From the NCBI GenBank assembly GCA_964606065.1, contig CAZSEX010000016.1, positions 1-38,554 of the forward strand: a DNA stretch of 38,554 bases, given 5' to 3'. Under the pieces are notes generated by a model. That model saw nothing but the letters and a program-made list of their open reading frames with translations. It made no database searches and was not told the DNA's origin. A program made the translations under genes and the position numbers. This stretch comes from JAFGHJ01 sp964606065. GTDB lineage: Bacteria; Hydrothermota; UBA3072. Of the stretch, positions 1-7,187 are shown one piece after another (the stretch's first letter is position 1; each line of letters starts with the position of its first letter).

Positions 1-321
1 GGTCCTGGTTTTTAGTTGTAAGGTCTTAGTAAAAAAGAACCTTGATTTGTAATTTCCCATTTTGATATTTGATTTTTAAATTGTTGCGGCTTTGCCGCAA
101 TATGTAAAGTATTTTTTATCAACGAAAAAAATTTTGCTTTCTGCGAAATAGTATTGCGTTTTGCGATTTGTGGAAATTACTAAGGTTTTGATAATCAATG
201 TCTTGTATTATGGAATAAAAATTGTAGGTTTGTAAATGGTTCTTTGATGATTTAACGGACATTAGAAGGTTGGTTGTTGGATTATGTTTGAAAATTATGG
301 CATTTAAATGGGAGGTGGAAA
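1..321. other. 5' intergenic stretch
   Basis: AT-rich sequence with no convincing gene. A small perfect hairpin lies at 84-100 (TTGCGGC, loop TTT, GCCGCAA), without a following U-tract. A Shine-Dalgarno GGAGGTGG at 311-318 serves the next gene. I could not assign a confident promoter here. Confidence 0.5.
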
Positions 322-879
322 ATGAAGAAATTGGTTCTTGTAGCTTTTGTTTTACCTTTAGTCTTTTTTACTCAGACCCGTGAGATGGGTCCGAGTCCCC
401 AGTCTGCTGATGCTGCTTTGACGTTTATAATTCCGACCGGTGTGGGAATATATGTAAACAACGATGCTGTTTGGGATTTTACGAATATAACGATTAATCC
501 AAGTAATCCCATTTACCCTCCTATCGCTTATCCAGAGCAATACTATCCCACAGATCCATCTGTCTCGCCTTATCAACAGTTAGAATATATGGTGACCGGT
601 TCTCCGAGTGGGAGCCCTGTTAACTGGGTTTTAACGGTTTATGGAGATGGGGATCCGGGAAGTGGGGTTCTTCTTTCGGATATAGAGCATAGTCCTGCGG
701 GAGCGGGTTCGTGGGCTCCTTTTAATACATCAGCCGCACCTGACACACTCGCGTATGGAAGTGGTAATACTGGAGGATGGCAGTCCCTCAATCAAGATTA
801 TAGAGTGATATTAGATGGTGACGAAGAACAGACTGCCGGTGTGAGCTGTATACTTGTCTACACTGTTCAAACTGATTAA
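322..879 (+). CDS. Small secreted beta-rich protein, paralogue of 36074-36637
   Basis: A 185-residue protein with an N-terminal signal peptide (MKK, then a hydrophobic run to about residue 17, likely cleaved near residue 30). The ATG has GGAGGTGG four bases upstream. I recognise no named family. It is clearly paralogous to the 187-residue protein at 36074-36637. Shared blocks in the same order are WDF near residue 51, YPE/FPES, GDGDP versus GNGDP, L-x-DIE, SW-x-F, GSGNT-x-GWQ, QDYRV/QNYQV-x-DGDE, and a final Cys-containing beta-strand (SCILVYT / SCTVTYT). Alternating polar/hydrophobic stretches suggest a beta-sandwich. Because its paralogue follows a barrel/SdrD-domain gene, a surface or pilus-like subunit is possible, but that is inference. 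It stands alone here, with a strong terminator 33 bases after the stop. Confidence 0.75.
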   Translation: MKKLVLVAFVLPLVFFTQTREMGPSPQSADAALTFIIPTGVGIYVNNDAVWDFTNITINPSNPIYPPIAYPEQYYPTDPSVSPYQQLEYMVTGSPSGSPVNWVLTVYGDGDPGSGVLLSDIEHSPAGAGSWAPFNTSAAPDTLAYGSGNTGGWQSLNQDYRVILDGDEEQTAGVSCILVYTVQTD

Positions 880-911
880 TCGTTTTCGCTGAGGAGCTTG
901 CCAAGAGAAAC

Positions 912-945
912 AAAAAGAGCGTTATTTAACGCTCTTTTTGTTTTA
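912..945. terminator. Bidirectional intrinsic terminator
   Basis: A perfect 13-bp stem (912-924 with 927-939, centred on GAGCGTTA/TAACGCTC) is followed by a T-rich run on the + strand and flanked by A-rich sequence on the other side. It sits between the convergent genes ending at 879 and 990 and can serve both. Confidence 0.85.
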
Positions 946-989
946 TTATAAAAGACTTTTATCTTGCCGTGCGAGGGTAGGGAAATGCT

Positions 990-1892
990 TTACCTGTTGA
1001 TACAGATGGATTTCCCTTTTGCTTCTCCTTTAATGGTAGCAACTCTGGTTAAATAAACACCAGCAGGCAAATTCAAAGGGACGCTGTAAGTACCGGCAGG
1101 CTGCATACCGACGGGTATTTCTAATCTCTTTCGACCGGTTAAATCGAAGACCTGTACGATTACCGGTGCACCGGCGTCAATCGCATACTCGACGCAGTTA
1201 ATCGAACCTTTAGCAACGCTAACTCCGTTACCCTGTTCAGGTATTTTGATTCCTGCCTGGCCGGCGGTGTCGCAAAATTGTGGGGGTACTCTTCCTTTTG
1301 AGCTGATAGCATCGAAATAGAGTGTACAAGCCGGAACCGTATCCGCTACAAGGTCGATCTGGAAATCCGTTTGTACGATCCGTACGGTAGCCAAATTAAG
1401 ATTATCTGCAATCCCATCTTTTAATTCATTCCATCTTCCAAAATTTAAATCTTCAGCGTGGTAAACCGTTAATTCATCAAATTGCCAGTTCTCATCTCTT
1501 ACGAAGATAAAAATACTGTCAATAGGAGCGCTCCAGGGAATATACACGTAATAATATATCGTATCCCTATTAGTTAACCCTTTGATAAAAGTTGTATCCA
1601 TGTATTCGTCATTGTCAGGGGCTACGTAATGGTTCTTGGTAAGAAGAATCCACTGGGTTCCCGGATGAGTCATGGTTAGCTGCAGCGCGTGAGTACCATG
1701 CCACCATTTTGCGCCCTCCACGACAGAAAAATCTTCAGGTTTACTATCTCTATAGCCTGTAAAAAATGGTACCATACCCCCCTCTTTATAATACAATGTA
1801 TCATTGGGTTCAAAACTAAAAGCGTCCTTCGCAATTGCAGATATAACAAATACAAAAGTTAAAACCATTAATAAGGTCAAAAACTTTTTCAA
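990..1892 (-). CDS. Secreted protein with sorting-type C-terminal domain
   Basis: About 300 residues, function unknown. I chose a TTG start at 1892 because GGAGG lies five bases upstream (1898-1902) and the product then begins MKKFLTLL followed by a clean signal peptide. An ATG at 1964 would add 24 basic residues and has no Shine-Dalgarno, although the promoter at 1984-2012 leaves that start possible. The middle section (WWHGTHALQLTM, YYVYIPWSAPIDSIFIF, LYFDAISSKG) is beta-rich, like carbohydrate-binding or jelly-roll domains. The last 70 residues (VQVFDLTGRK, PAGVYLTRV, final basic strand) match the pattern of type IX secretion or FlgD-like C-terminal sorting modules. That implies export through the outer membrane and possibly surface attachment. 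The module resembles the end of the C25 protease at 26023. Confidence 0.7.
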   Translation of the reverse strand: MKKFLTLLMVLTFVFVISAIAKDAFSFEPNDTLYYKEGGMVPFFTGYRDSKPEDFSVVEGAKWWHGTHALQLTMTHPGTQWILLTKNHYVAPDNDEYMDTTFIKGLTNRDTIYYYVYIPWSAPIDSIFIFVRDENWQFDELTVYHAEDLNFGRWNELKDGIADNLNLATVRIVQTDFQIDLVADTVPACTLYFDAISSKGRVPPQFCDTAGQAGIKIPEQGNGVSVAKGSINCVEYAIDAGAPVIVQVFDLTGRKRLEIPVGMQPAGTYSVPLNLPAGVYLTRVATIKGEAKGKSICINR

Positions 1893-1983
1893 TTTCACCT
1901 CCTTTTTTCTTTTTGAACGATTTCTTATAAACTTTTGTAAGCTTTTTGAATTCGTTCTTAACATTTACTTAAATCTATATTAA

Positions 1984-2012
1984 ATTATATGAAGGCAAGC
2001 GCGGTTTGTCAA
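1984..2012 (-). promoter_or_regulatory. Promoter for the secreted-protein gene
   Basis: On the minus strand TTGACA (2007-2012) is followed after 17 nt by a perfect TATAAT (1984-1989). Transcription would begin near 1977, giving a leader of about 85 nt to the TTG start. Confidence 0.75.
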
Positions 2013-2156
2013 GGTTTTAATCACAATTTTTTGCCAATCTTTTAGCTTACAGGAAAGTCAGCCGAAAACTTATTTAAATTTTTAATCTTATGTAAGAAAT
2101 TGAAACACAAAGGCTTGATTTGTCGTCGCAAACTCTTCTTTTTGCCTTTTTGATTG

Positions 2157-3152
2157 TTATTTCACAAACTGTTTTATTTCATTTCTGACTATTGCTGAGA
2201 TGTTATAATCTTTTTTAAAACAGCTTAGAACCAGAGGAAATTTTTCTTTTAGTATCAGTATATTAACCTGTGAATATTTTTCTCCTTTGATTATTGTTGG
2301 TTCATCGGCACATAGCTTTTCTGATATCAGGTAATTCCTGAGAGCTTTGATTTTGTTATTTTTGACGTTAAATTTAACGTCAAAATACTTTTTAGCTACT
2401 ACTGCGCCATAAAGTTGCTGAAATACATCTTCTGCTTTCTTTTTTTTCCAACCCCTGCAGGTGGGTCCACCATAGAGTCCTGCGCTGGAACGGGTTATTT
2501 TTGCTATCTCTTTTAAACCGTATTCTTTAAGTGTTTTTCCGCTTTGTGAATTATCTACTATGATATCTGCTCCCTTCGCGATGTAGCCTTCCGTTACCCC
2601 ATCCGAACTTATGATTTGAACCATTTCGTTTTCTCCTTCGATGAGTCCTCTGATTTGAACTACGGGATTTTTGTTGCCGTAATTGGAAATATAGGCTCCG
2701 TTTTTCATTATATAATCTTTTGTTATATTAATATATTCGGTAAAGCATAAAATCGGTTTTTCTCTTTTTTCTTTGAAAAAATCGGAAAAATCCTCGATAG
2801 GAAGATTCTGGGGAACAGCCGCTACGATTCTTGTTTTACCGTATTCCAGGTCACCGATTTTGAAAATATTGTTTTTGGTATTGGCTATACTTTCTTCGGT
2901 AACCCAATCGTCACCGACTATTGCTACATCTAAAAATCCTTTATTCAACTCTACCGGAGCGCTCTGAGGTCGAACAAGATAAGCTTCGATTTCCGGGTCA
3001 TTCAGAATTCTTAATTTTTTGTCGGATTCGTTTCCGGGTTCATATCCTCTTATTTCATATCCCGAATCGACAAGTAATTGATGGGTATTGCCTCTATCCT
3101 GTGTATTTAAACTTCCTTTGGGAAGCCCTAATTTAATTGCTTTTGTTTTCAT
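2157..3152 (-). CDS. hisG: ATP phosphoribosyltransferase, long form (HisG)
   Basis: First step of histidine biosynthesis: ATP plus PRPP gives phosphoribosyl-ATP, in the cytosol. The 331-residue product starts with the HisG-type KLGLPKGSL (LPKGRL in most members). It carries FLDVAIVGDDWV in the first lobe and the PRPP-binding-like GADIIVDNSQSGKTLKEYGL around residues 190-210. The last ~75 residues (YFDVKFNV, then EPTI) look like the C-terminal ACT-like regulatory domain of long HisG, so no HisZ partner should be needed. At 331 residues it is somewhat longer than typical long HisG. It stands alone; hisF is 4 kb away and no other his gene is in the window. The ATG at 3152 has no Shine-Dalgarno and lies 11 nt from a consensus -10. 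Confidence 0.9.
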   Translation of the reverse strand: MKTKAIKLGLPKGSLNTQDRGNTHQLLVDSGYEIRGYEPGNESDKKLRILNDPEIEAYLVRPQSAPVELNKGFLDVAIVGDDWVTEESIANTKNNIFKIGDLEYGKTRIVAAVPQNLPIEDFSDFFKEKREKPILCFTEYINITKDYIMKNGAYISNYGNKNPVVQIRGLIEGENEMVQIISSDGVTEGYIAKGADIIVDNSQSGKTLKEYGLKEIAKITRSSAGLYGGPTCRGWKKKKAEDVFQQLYGAVVAKKYFDVKFNVKNNKIKALRNYLISEKLCADEPTIIKGEKYSQVNILILKEKFPLVLSCFKKDYNISAIVRNEIKQFVK

Positions 3153-3163
3153 ATTTCGCTAAA

Positions 3164-3191
3164 AATATAGTAATCTGAATTCTTTTGTCAA
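3164..3191 (-). promoter_or_regulatory. hisG promoter with very short leader
   Basis: Minus strand: perfect TTGACA (3186-3191), 16-nt spacer, TATATT (3164-3169). Only 11 nt separate the -10 from the hisG ATG, so the transcript would have about 4-5 leader bases. Confidence 0.75.
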
Positions 3192-3207
3192 GCGTTTCAT
3201 TCAAGAA

Positions 3208-3516
3208 CGAAACCACAGATTGCACAGATTACCACAAGATTATACACCGCAGAGGCTGTGCCAAAAGTAATAATTTTTTTTGTAGGGCAAACCTTTAGGT
3301 TTGCGAAACGGTTAATTGCCAATATCTTAGCACGGCTAAAGCCGTGCCCTACGAGTGCAATTGAGAATTTTGACCCAGTCTCTGCAAAGACGCAGAGAAC
3401 GCAGAGAAAAATAAAAATATCTGTGTTGTCAAAAACCCAACTACCCGATCTAAAAAAAGATTTTCACGCAGAGCACACGGAGACACAAAGAGAAAAATTG
3501 TTGTTTAAAAACCCAT
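3208..3516. repeat. Cluster of CACAAAG/CGCAGAG-type intergenic repeats
   Basis: Degenerate short-period repeats of the form accaca-gatt, cgcagag-aacgcagag and cacacgg-agacacaaag occupy 3208-3256, 3378-3416 and 3463-3500, and a related piece (accacgaaaaacacgaa) is near 3662. The same family recurs near 5636, 12412, 15053-15245, 17587, 20160, 25855, 32195-32326 and 35639. Open reading frames crossing this area are not credible genes. Confidence 0.7.
3245..3365 (+). repeat. 121-bp double-hairpin repeat, copy A
   Basis: Nearly identical (4 mismatches in 121 nt) to 35639-35759, in the same orientation. The core is bounded by GTAGGGC and GCCCTAC and holds two perfect hairpins, GCAAACC-TTTA-GGTTTGC and CACGGC-TAAA-GCCGTG. 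It looks like a mobile palindromic (REP/MITE-like) element with no coding capacity. Confidence 0.85.
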
Positions 3517-3549
3517 TTTCCACATCCCGAAAAGAAACATAAAGATTGT

Positions 3550-3578
3550 ACCCTGAATGGTTCTTCCTCCCTACAGGG
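3550..3578 (-). repeat. 29-bp repeat, inverted relative to 7132-7160
   Basis: The reverse complement begins CCCTGTAGGGAGG and ends CCATTCAGGGT. It matches 7132-7160 at 26 of 29 positions, with the differences confined to the central five bases. Confidence 0.7.
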
Positions 3579-3582
3579 TAGA

Positions 3583-3629
3583 CCCAATGGAATAGAGGTT
3601 CTCGCATGGTGTTCTCCTATTCCACAGGG
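3583..3629 (-). repeat. 47-bp hairpin element related to 34151-34197
   Basis: The arms TGGAATAG (3588-3595) and CTATTCCA (3617-3624) pair. The reverse complement has the same length and layout as the hairpin at 34151-34197: CCC-GTG-(A/G)AATAG, central CCATGC, CTATT-(C/T)-CA, GGG. The remainder of the spacer to about 3920 is AT-rich with no gene seen. Confidence 0.65.
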
Positions 3630-3934
3630 CAGGCGAATTATGACAGGATTTTTATTTTTTAAACCACGAAAAACACGAAATACAATAAACCCCGCCACCC
3701 CCAATTAAATTTTTGTCTTATAAAAAATATACAAAAAATTCTTTAAAAGAAATTGCCACACTGTTGGATAACAAAAAGCAGAGTTCTCAATGAAAAATAA
3801 AAAACAAATTAAACCTTTATATTGATTTTGTTTTTTTGATATCCTGGTATCTTTGTGGCTAATTTTTCTGCACTTGATATTTTATATAAATTATATATTC
3901 TGAATAAAGAAAAAAGGTTAATCAGGAGGTTTAA

Positions 3935-5299
3935 TTGAAGATAGAATTTTTCGGAGCTACAAAAGAGGTTACAGGAAGCAAATTTTTGTTAAGTTCTGAC
4001 GACACAAAAATACTGGTAGAATGTGGTCTTTTTCAGGGAAAAAGAAAAGAAACGGAAAAGAAAAATCGTGAATTTTTATTTAGTATTGAAGACATCGATT
4101 ATATGCTTCTCTCGCACGCTCATATAGATCATTCGGGAAATATTCCGAATCTGGTCAAAAACGGATTTTCAAAGAATATTTATACGACTCCACCTACTGT
4201 TGATCTCTTAAAATATCTTCTTCTCGATTCAGCATATATTCATGAGAGAGACGCTGAATATGTGAACAAAAAAATAATTAAGAAAGGTGAAAGTCCGATC
4301 GAACCTTTGTATACGTCGGAAGACGCAGAGCGTTCACTTACCCTTTTAAAACCAAAGACTTACGGTAATAAGCATGAGGAATCTATTACTTTTGAGTTTT
4401 TTAATGCAGGTCATATATTGGGTTCGGCTGAGATTTTAATGGAAGTAGAAGGAAAAAAAGTTCTCTTTACGGGTGATCTGGGAAGAAGCAATCTTCCCAT
4501 AATAAAGGATCCCGAAGTACCTGGTAAAGTAGACATACTTATTATGGAAAGTACCTACGGCGACAGGTTGCATAGAAGTATAGAAAACGCGAAAGCCGAC
4601 CTTGAAGAAATATTAAAAAGGGCTATAAAAAGAAGAAGTAAAGTTATAATTCCTTCGTTTGCGTTGGAAAGAGCCCAGGAAGTAATATATGCTGTAAATT
4701 CACTGATCATAAACGGCAGAATACCCGAAATACCCATTTATGTGGATTCGCCCCTTACTGTCGAAATAACTGGTGTTTTCATGAAACATCCGGAATATTT
4801 TGACAGGGAAGCGTACAGGATGCTCCGGGAAAATCATATCTTTAATTACGGGCAGATAAGTTATATTAAAGATGTGGAACAATCTAAAGCTTTAAACTAC
4901 AAAGAGGGTCCCATGATTATAATTTCCGCTTCAGGGATGTGCGAACACGGGAGAATATTGCATCATTTAAAAAACAGCATCGAAGACGAAAGAAATATAG
5001 TACTAATCGTAGGGTATCAGGCGAAAAATACGCTTGGAAGAAAGCTCGTCGAGAAACAGGAAGAAGTCAATATTTTCGGGCAACCTTATAAGAGAAAAGC
5101 AGAAGTGTTTATTCTAAATGAATTCAGCGCGCACGCCGACAGAAACGATCTTATCAATTTTGTAGAGGGGGTTTCTCCCGAGCATATTTTTCTGGTACAC
5201 GGCGAAGAAGATCAGATGGAACCTCTCGGGGCTCGTTTGAGAGAAAAGGGATATAAAGTCGATATGCCGGAAATACCTGGGACGTCTTACGAAGTATAA
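3935..5299 (+). CDS. MBL-fold beta-CASP RNA nuclease
   Basis: A 454-residue metallo-beta-lactamase/beta-CASP protein, the family of mRNA 3'-end-processing and exonucleolytic RNases related to CPSF-73 and RNase J. All signature motifs are present in order: the zinc-binding SHAHIDHSG near residue 60, FNAGHILGSAE, FTGDLGRSNLP, MESTYGDRLH opening the beta-CASP region, SGMCEHGRILHHLKN, EFSAHADRNDL and the terminal FLVHGEEDQM. It probably degrades or processes RNA in the cytosol; the exact substrate cannot be read from sequence. The start is TTG at 3935, supported by AGGAGG at 3924-3929 with five bases between. The length is typical of the short bacterial and archaeal forms, without the C-terminal extension of true RNase J. 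Monocistronic. Confidence 0.9.
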   Translation: MKIEFFGATKEVTGSKFLLSSDDTKILVECGLFQGKRKETEKKNREFLFSIEDIDYMLLSHAHIDHSGNIPNLVKNGFSKNIYTTPPTVDLLKYLLLDSAYIHERDAEYVNKKIIKKGESPIEPLYTSEDAERSLTLLKPKTYGNKHEESITFEFFNAGHILGSAEILMEVEGKKVLFTGDLGRSNLPIIKDPEVPGKVDILIMESTYGDRLHRSIENAKADLEEILKRAIKRRSKVIIPSFALERAQEVIYAVNSLIINGRIPEIPIYVDSPLTVEITGVFMKHPEYFDREAYRMLRENHIFNYGQISYIKDVEQSKALNYKEGPMIIISASGMCEHGRILHHLKNSIEDERNIVLIVGYQAKNTLGRKLVEKQEEVNIFGQPYKRKAEVFILNEFSAHADRNDLINFVEGVSPEHIFLVHGEEDQMEPLGARLREKGYKVDMPEIPGTSYEV

Positions 5300-5321
5300 A
5301 AGAAGTGATTAATTTTTATTA

Positions 5322-5349
5322 TTGACTTTTGTTCGAAAATTCTTATATT
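5322..5349 (+). promoter_or_regulatory. Promoter for the DUF378 gene
   Basis: TTGACT (5322-5327), 16-nt spacer, TATATT (5344-5349). The predicted start near 5356 gives a leader of about 18 nt containing AAAGGAGG. Confidence 0.75.
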
Positions 5350-5373
5350 AATAAAGGAAAAAGGAGGTGTAGT

Positions 5374-5574
5374 ATGAAAAAATTAAACGTTATCGACATT
5401 ATTGCCCTGATTCTGTTGATTATTGGCGGATTGAACTGGGGGTTAGTGATATTTGGTTTCAACTTAGTTACAGCTATATTTCGAGCAAGCGTTATAGTAA
5501 ATATCGTATACGCTCTTGTCGGAATATCCGCTATCTACGTCGCTATTATTATGGGAAAATTGGGCAAGAAGTAG
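5374..5574 (+). CDS. DUF378 small membrane protein
   Basis: A 66-residue protein with two membrane helices (about residues 6-30 and 38-58). The family hallmark IGGLNWGLV is followed by GFNLV, then a second helix with VYALVGISAIY. This is the DUF378 family, whose function is unknown; some members occur in stress-related settings. I use the ATG at 5374 because AAAGGAGG lies just upstream. An upstream in-frame start at 5329 would fall inside the promoter. It is a single-gene unit with its own promoter and terminator. Confidence 0.85.
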   Translation: MKKLNVIDIIALILLIIGGLNWGLVIFGFNLVTAIFRASVIVNIVYALVGISAIYVAIIMGKLGKK

Positions 5575-5596
5575 CAGAAAGTTAGTTTCATATTAC

Positions 5597-5629
5597 AAAA
5601 CGGGTGATTTCTAAGTCACCCGTTTTTTT
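5597..5629 (+). terminator. Intrinsic terminator after DUF378 gene
   Basis: An 11-bp stem (5597-5607 with 5616-5626, core CGGGTGA/TCACCCG) is followed by seven T residues. Confidence 0.9.
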
Positions 5630-5679
5630 ATATCTTACCGCAAAGGCGCAGAGCTCGCAAAGAAAAAATTGTTGTTCAT

Positions 5680-5734
5680 GACCCAACCCAGCACCTAAAA
5701 TATTCACATGTAGAACATGTAGGAAATGTAGTGT
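5680..5734 (+). repeat. 55-bp exact duplicate, left of assembly gap
   Basis: Identical over 55 bases to 5835-5889 on the other side of the N gap. It begins gacccaacccagcacc and ends gaaatgtagtgt. It contains the CCCAACCC motif and the ttcacatgtagaacatgtag palindromic stretch, and a diverged inverted relative is near 15060-15100. Confidence 0.95.
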
Positions 5735-5834
5735 NNNNNNNNNNNNNNNNNNNNNNNNNNNNNNNNNNNNNNNNNNNNNNNNNNNNNNNNNNNNNNNNNN
5801 NNNNNNNNNNNNNNNNNNNNNNNNNNNNNNNNNN
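5735..5834. other. Scaffold gap of 100 N
   Basis: Exactly 100 ambiguous bases, a conventional placeholder for unknown gap length. It is flanked by the same 55-mer on both sides, so the gap may be an unmerged contig overlap rather than missing sequence. Confidence 0.95.
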
Positions 5835-5889
5835 GACCCAACCCAGCACCTAAAATATTCACATGTAGAACATGTAGGAAATGTAGTGT
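5835..5889 (+). repeat. 55-bp exact duplicate, right of assembly gap
   Basis: Second copy of the 55-mer at 5680-5734, beginning at the first called base after the gap. Confidence 0.95.
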
Positions 5890-5935
5890 TTTGTTTTTTT
5901 TAATATATATGAGATTTCTTAATTCCATACAAAAA

Positions 5936-5985
5936 GTCATTGCGAGTTTGGCAGCATGCTATGTTTAGGCGAAGCAATCTCAAGA
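5936..5985 (+). repeat. Partial GTCATTGCGA-type palindromic element
   Basis: GTCATTGCGA (5936-5945) followed by GAAGCAATCTC is one half of the element seen complete at 19954-20058 and 34113-34254. The other half is absent; a different element begins two bases later. Confidence 0.7.
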
Positions 5986-5987
5986 AT

Positions 5988-6040
5988 TGTAGGAGCGGCT
6001 TCCCAGCCGCGATTTTCGGGATTAGAAAATCCCTCCTACA
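5988..6040 (+). repeat. TGTAGGAG/CTCCTACA terminal-inverted-repeat element
   Basis: The ends TGTAGGAG (5988-5995) and CTCCTACA (6033-6040) enclose a hairpin GCGGCT-tccc-AGCCGC and a second one built on GGGATT...AATCCC. The architecture resembles the 121-bp repeat with different stem sequences. Half copies lie at 20073-20090 and 25883-25905. Confidence 0.7.
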
Positions 6041-6285
6041 AAAAATGCTTTATTTTCACGATATAATATTTAGATTGTTCCACCCATGAAATAGCACGTC
6101 TTTCTCTATGTGTTTTTTTTAAACAATTCGTGCTATTCGTGTGATTTGTTGTTTCTATTTTTGGGGTTGGGGATGGGTTTTAAAAAAACCACACTATAAA
6201 GTTTAGTGTTTTTAGTTTATTTCGCGGTTAGATAAATCAGTTTTTTTGTGGTTCAATTATTTTGCAAAAAGAATTTCGAATTGAG
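6041..6285. other. Repeat-derived spacer
   Basis: No gene seen. It contains degenerate pieces of the same repeat families (attcgtgctattcgtgtg, ttggggttggggatggg, tttttgtggttcaatta) and a ccatgaaatagcacg segment recalling the hairpin arm at 34151. Confidence 0.5.
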
Positions 6286-7056
6286 TTATTGTTTTATTCC
6301 GAGTAGAATAGGTGCGTGATCGGAACCAATTACATCAGAGAGGATGATAGATTTTTCGATTCTATTGATTAAACCTTTCGTTACAAAAAAATAATCGATT
6401 CTCCATCCGATGTTCTTTTTTCTGGCATTGAATCTGTAAGTCCACCACGTATACACACCGGTCGCATCCGGATAAAAATGTCTGAATGTATCTATATATC
6501 CTTTTTCTAACAGTTTATCGAGCCACTTTCGCTCTACAGGTAAAAAGCCTGAAAATTTTTCATTTTCTCTCGGATTTGCCAGATCGATATCTCTATGAGC
6601 TGTATTGAAATCTCCGGTGATTATAAGCTCTTCTCCGTTTTTTTTGAGATTTTCGCATAATTCTAAAAAAGCGTCGTAGTAATCGAGTTTAAATTGAAGA
6701 CGCTCTTCACTGCTTTTTCCGTTTGGAAAATAAACATTGAATAAAGTAAAATCAGGGTATTTTAACCGTATAAGCCTTCCTTCATTATCGAATCTTTCTG
6801 TTCCGGTGCCAAAACCAATTACGTCGGGTTTTTCCTTTGATATGACTAAAACCCCGCTGTATCCTTTTCTTTCTGCCGAATTCCAATAAATATTATAACC
6901 TTCAAGATTAATAAACTCTTCTAACTTTAGCTGAGTTTCTTGTGCCTTTATTTCCTGTAAACAGAGTATATCGGGTTTTTGCTTTTCAAACCATTCTTTA
7001 AAACCTTTTTTTAAAATTGCGCGAAGTCCGTTTACGTTGAATGAAACAATATCCAT
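6286..7056 (-). CDS. xth: Exodeoxyribonuclease III
   Basis: A 256-residue member of the ExoIII/AP endonuclease family, which cleaves 5' of abasic sites and removes 3' blocking groups in base-excision repair. The start SFNVNGLRA, the metal ligand Glu35 (LCLQEIK), Tyr109, the catalytic TGDFN (Asp149, Asn151), WRIDYFF and the closing SDHAPI (Asp246, His247) are all present. The length equals the family norm. The ATG at 7056 has no clear Shine-Dalgarno, as for several genes here. The 131-nt spacer to hisF downstream contains a 29-bp repeat, so co-transcription with hisF is unlikely to be conserved. Confidence 0.95.
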   Translation of the reverse strand: MDIVSFNVNGLRAILKKGFKEWFEKQKPDILCLQEIKAQETQLKLEEFINLEGYNIYWNSAERKGYSGVLVISKEKPDVIGFGTGTERFDNEGRLIRLKYPDFTLFNVYFPNGKSSEERLQFKLDYYDAFLELCENLKKNGEELIITGDFNTAHRDIDLANPRENEKFSGFLPVERKWLDKLLEKGYIDTFRHFYPDATGVYTWWTYRFNARKKNIGWRIDYFFVTKGLINRIEKSIILSDVIGSDHAPILLGIKQ

Positions 7057-7131
7057 TTTTATGTAGTATTAGCCATAGAGAAAGTAGGAAGATGCGTGAA
7101 ACTGATAAAAAATCTTGAGATAATCTGCCTG

Positions 7132-7160
7132 CCCTGTAGGGAGGCACGACCATTCAGGGT
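7132..7160 (+). repeat. 29-bp repeat, inverted partner of 3550-3578
   Basis: CCCTGTAGGGAGG, five variable bases, CCATTCAGGGT. Matches the reverse complement of 3550-3578 at 26 of 29 positions. Confidence 0.7.
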
Positions 7161-7187
7161 GTAATCTGGGGTTAATTTTTAAGTCTT

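Noticed and set aside
3208..3500. CRISPR-like array suggested by the short repeated motifs
   Set aside because: Units are degenerate, only 8-10 bases apart, with no constant repeat, unique spacers or cas genes.
3258..3704. Open frames on both strands in the hisG-nuclease spacer
   Set aside because: They cover several repeat families, have no ribosome site and no protein-like composition.
5704..5940. Minus-strand open frame running through the N gap
   Set aside because: Most of it is ambiguous bases and the ends are dispersed repeat sequence.
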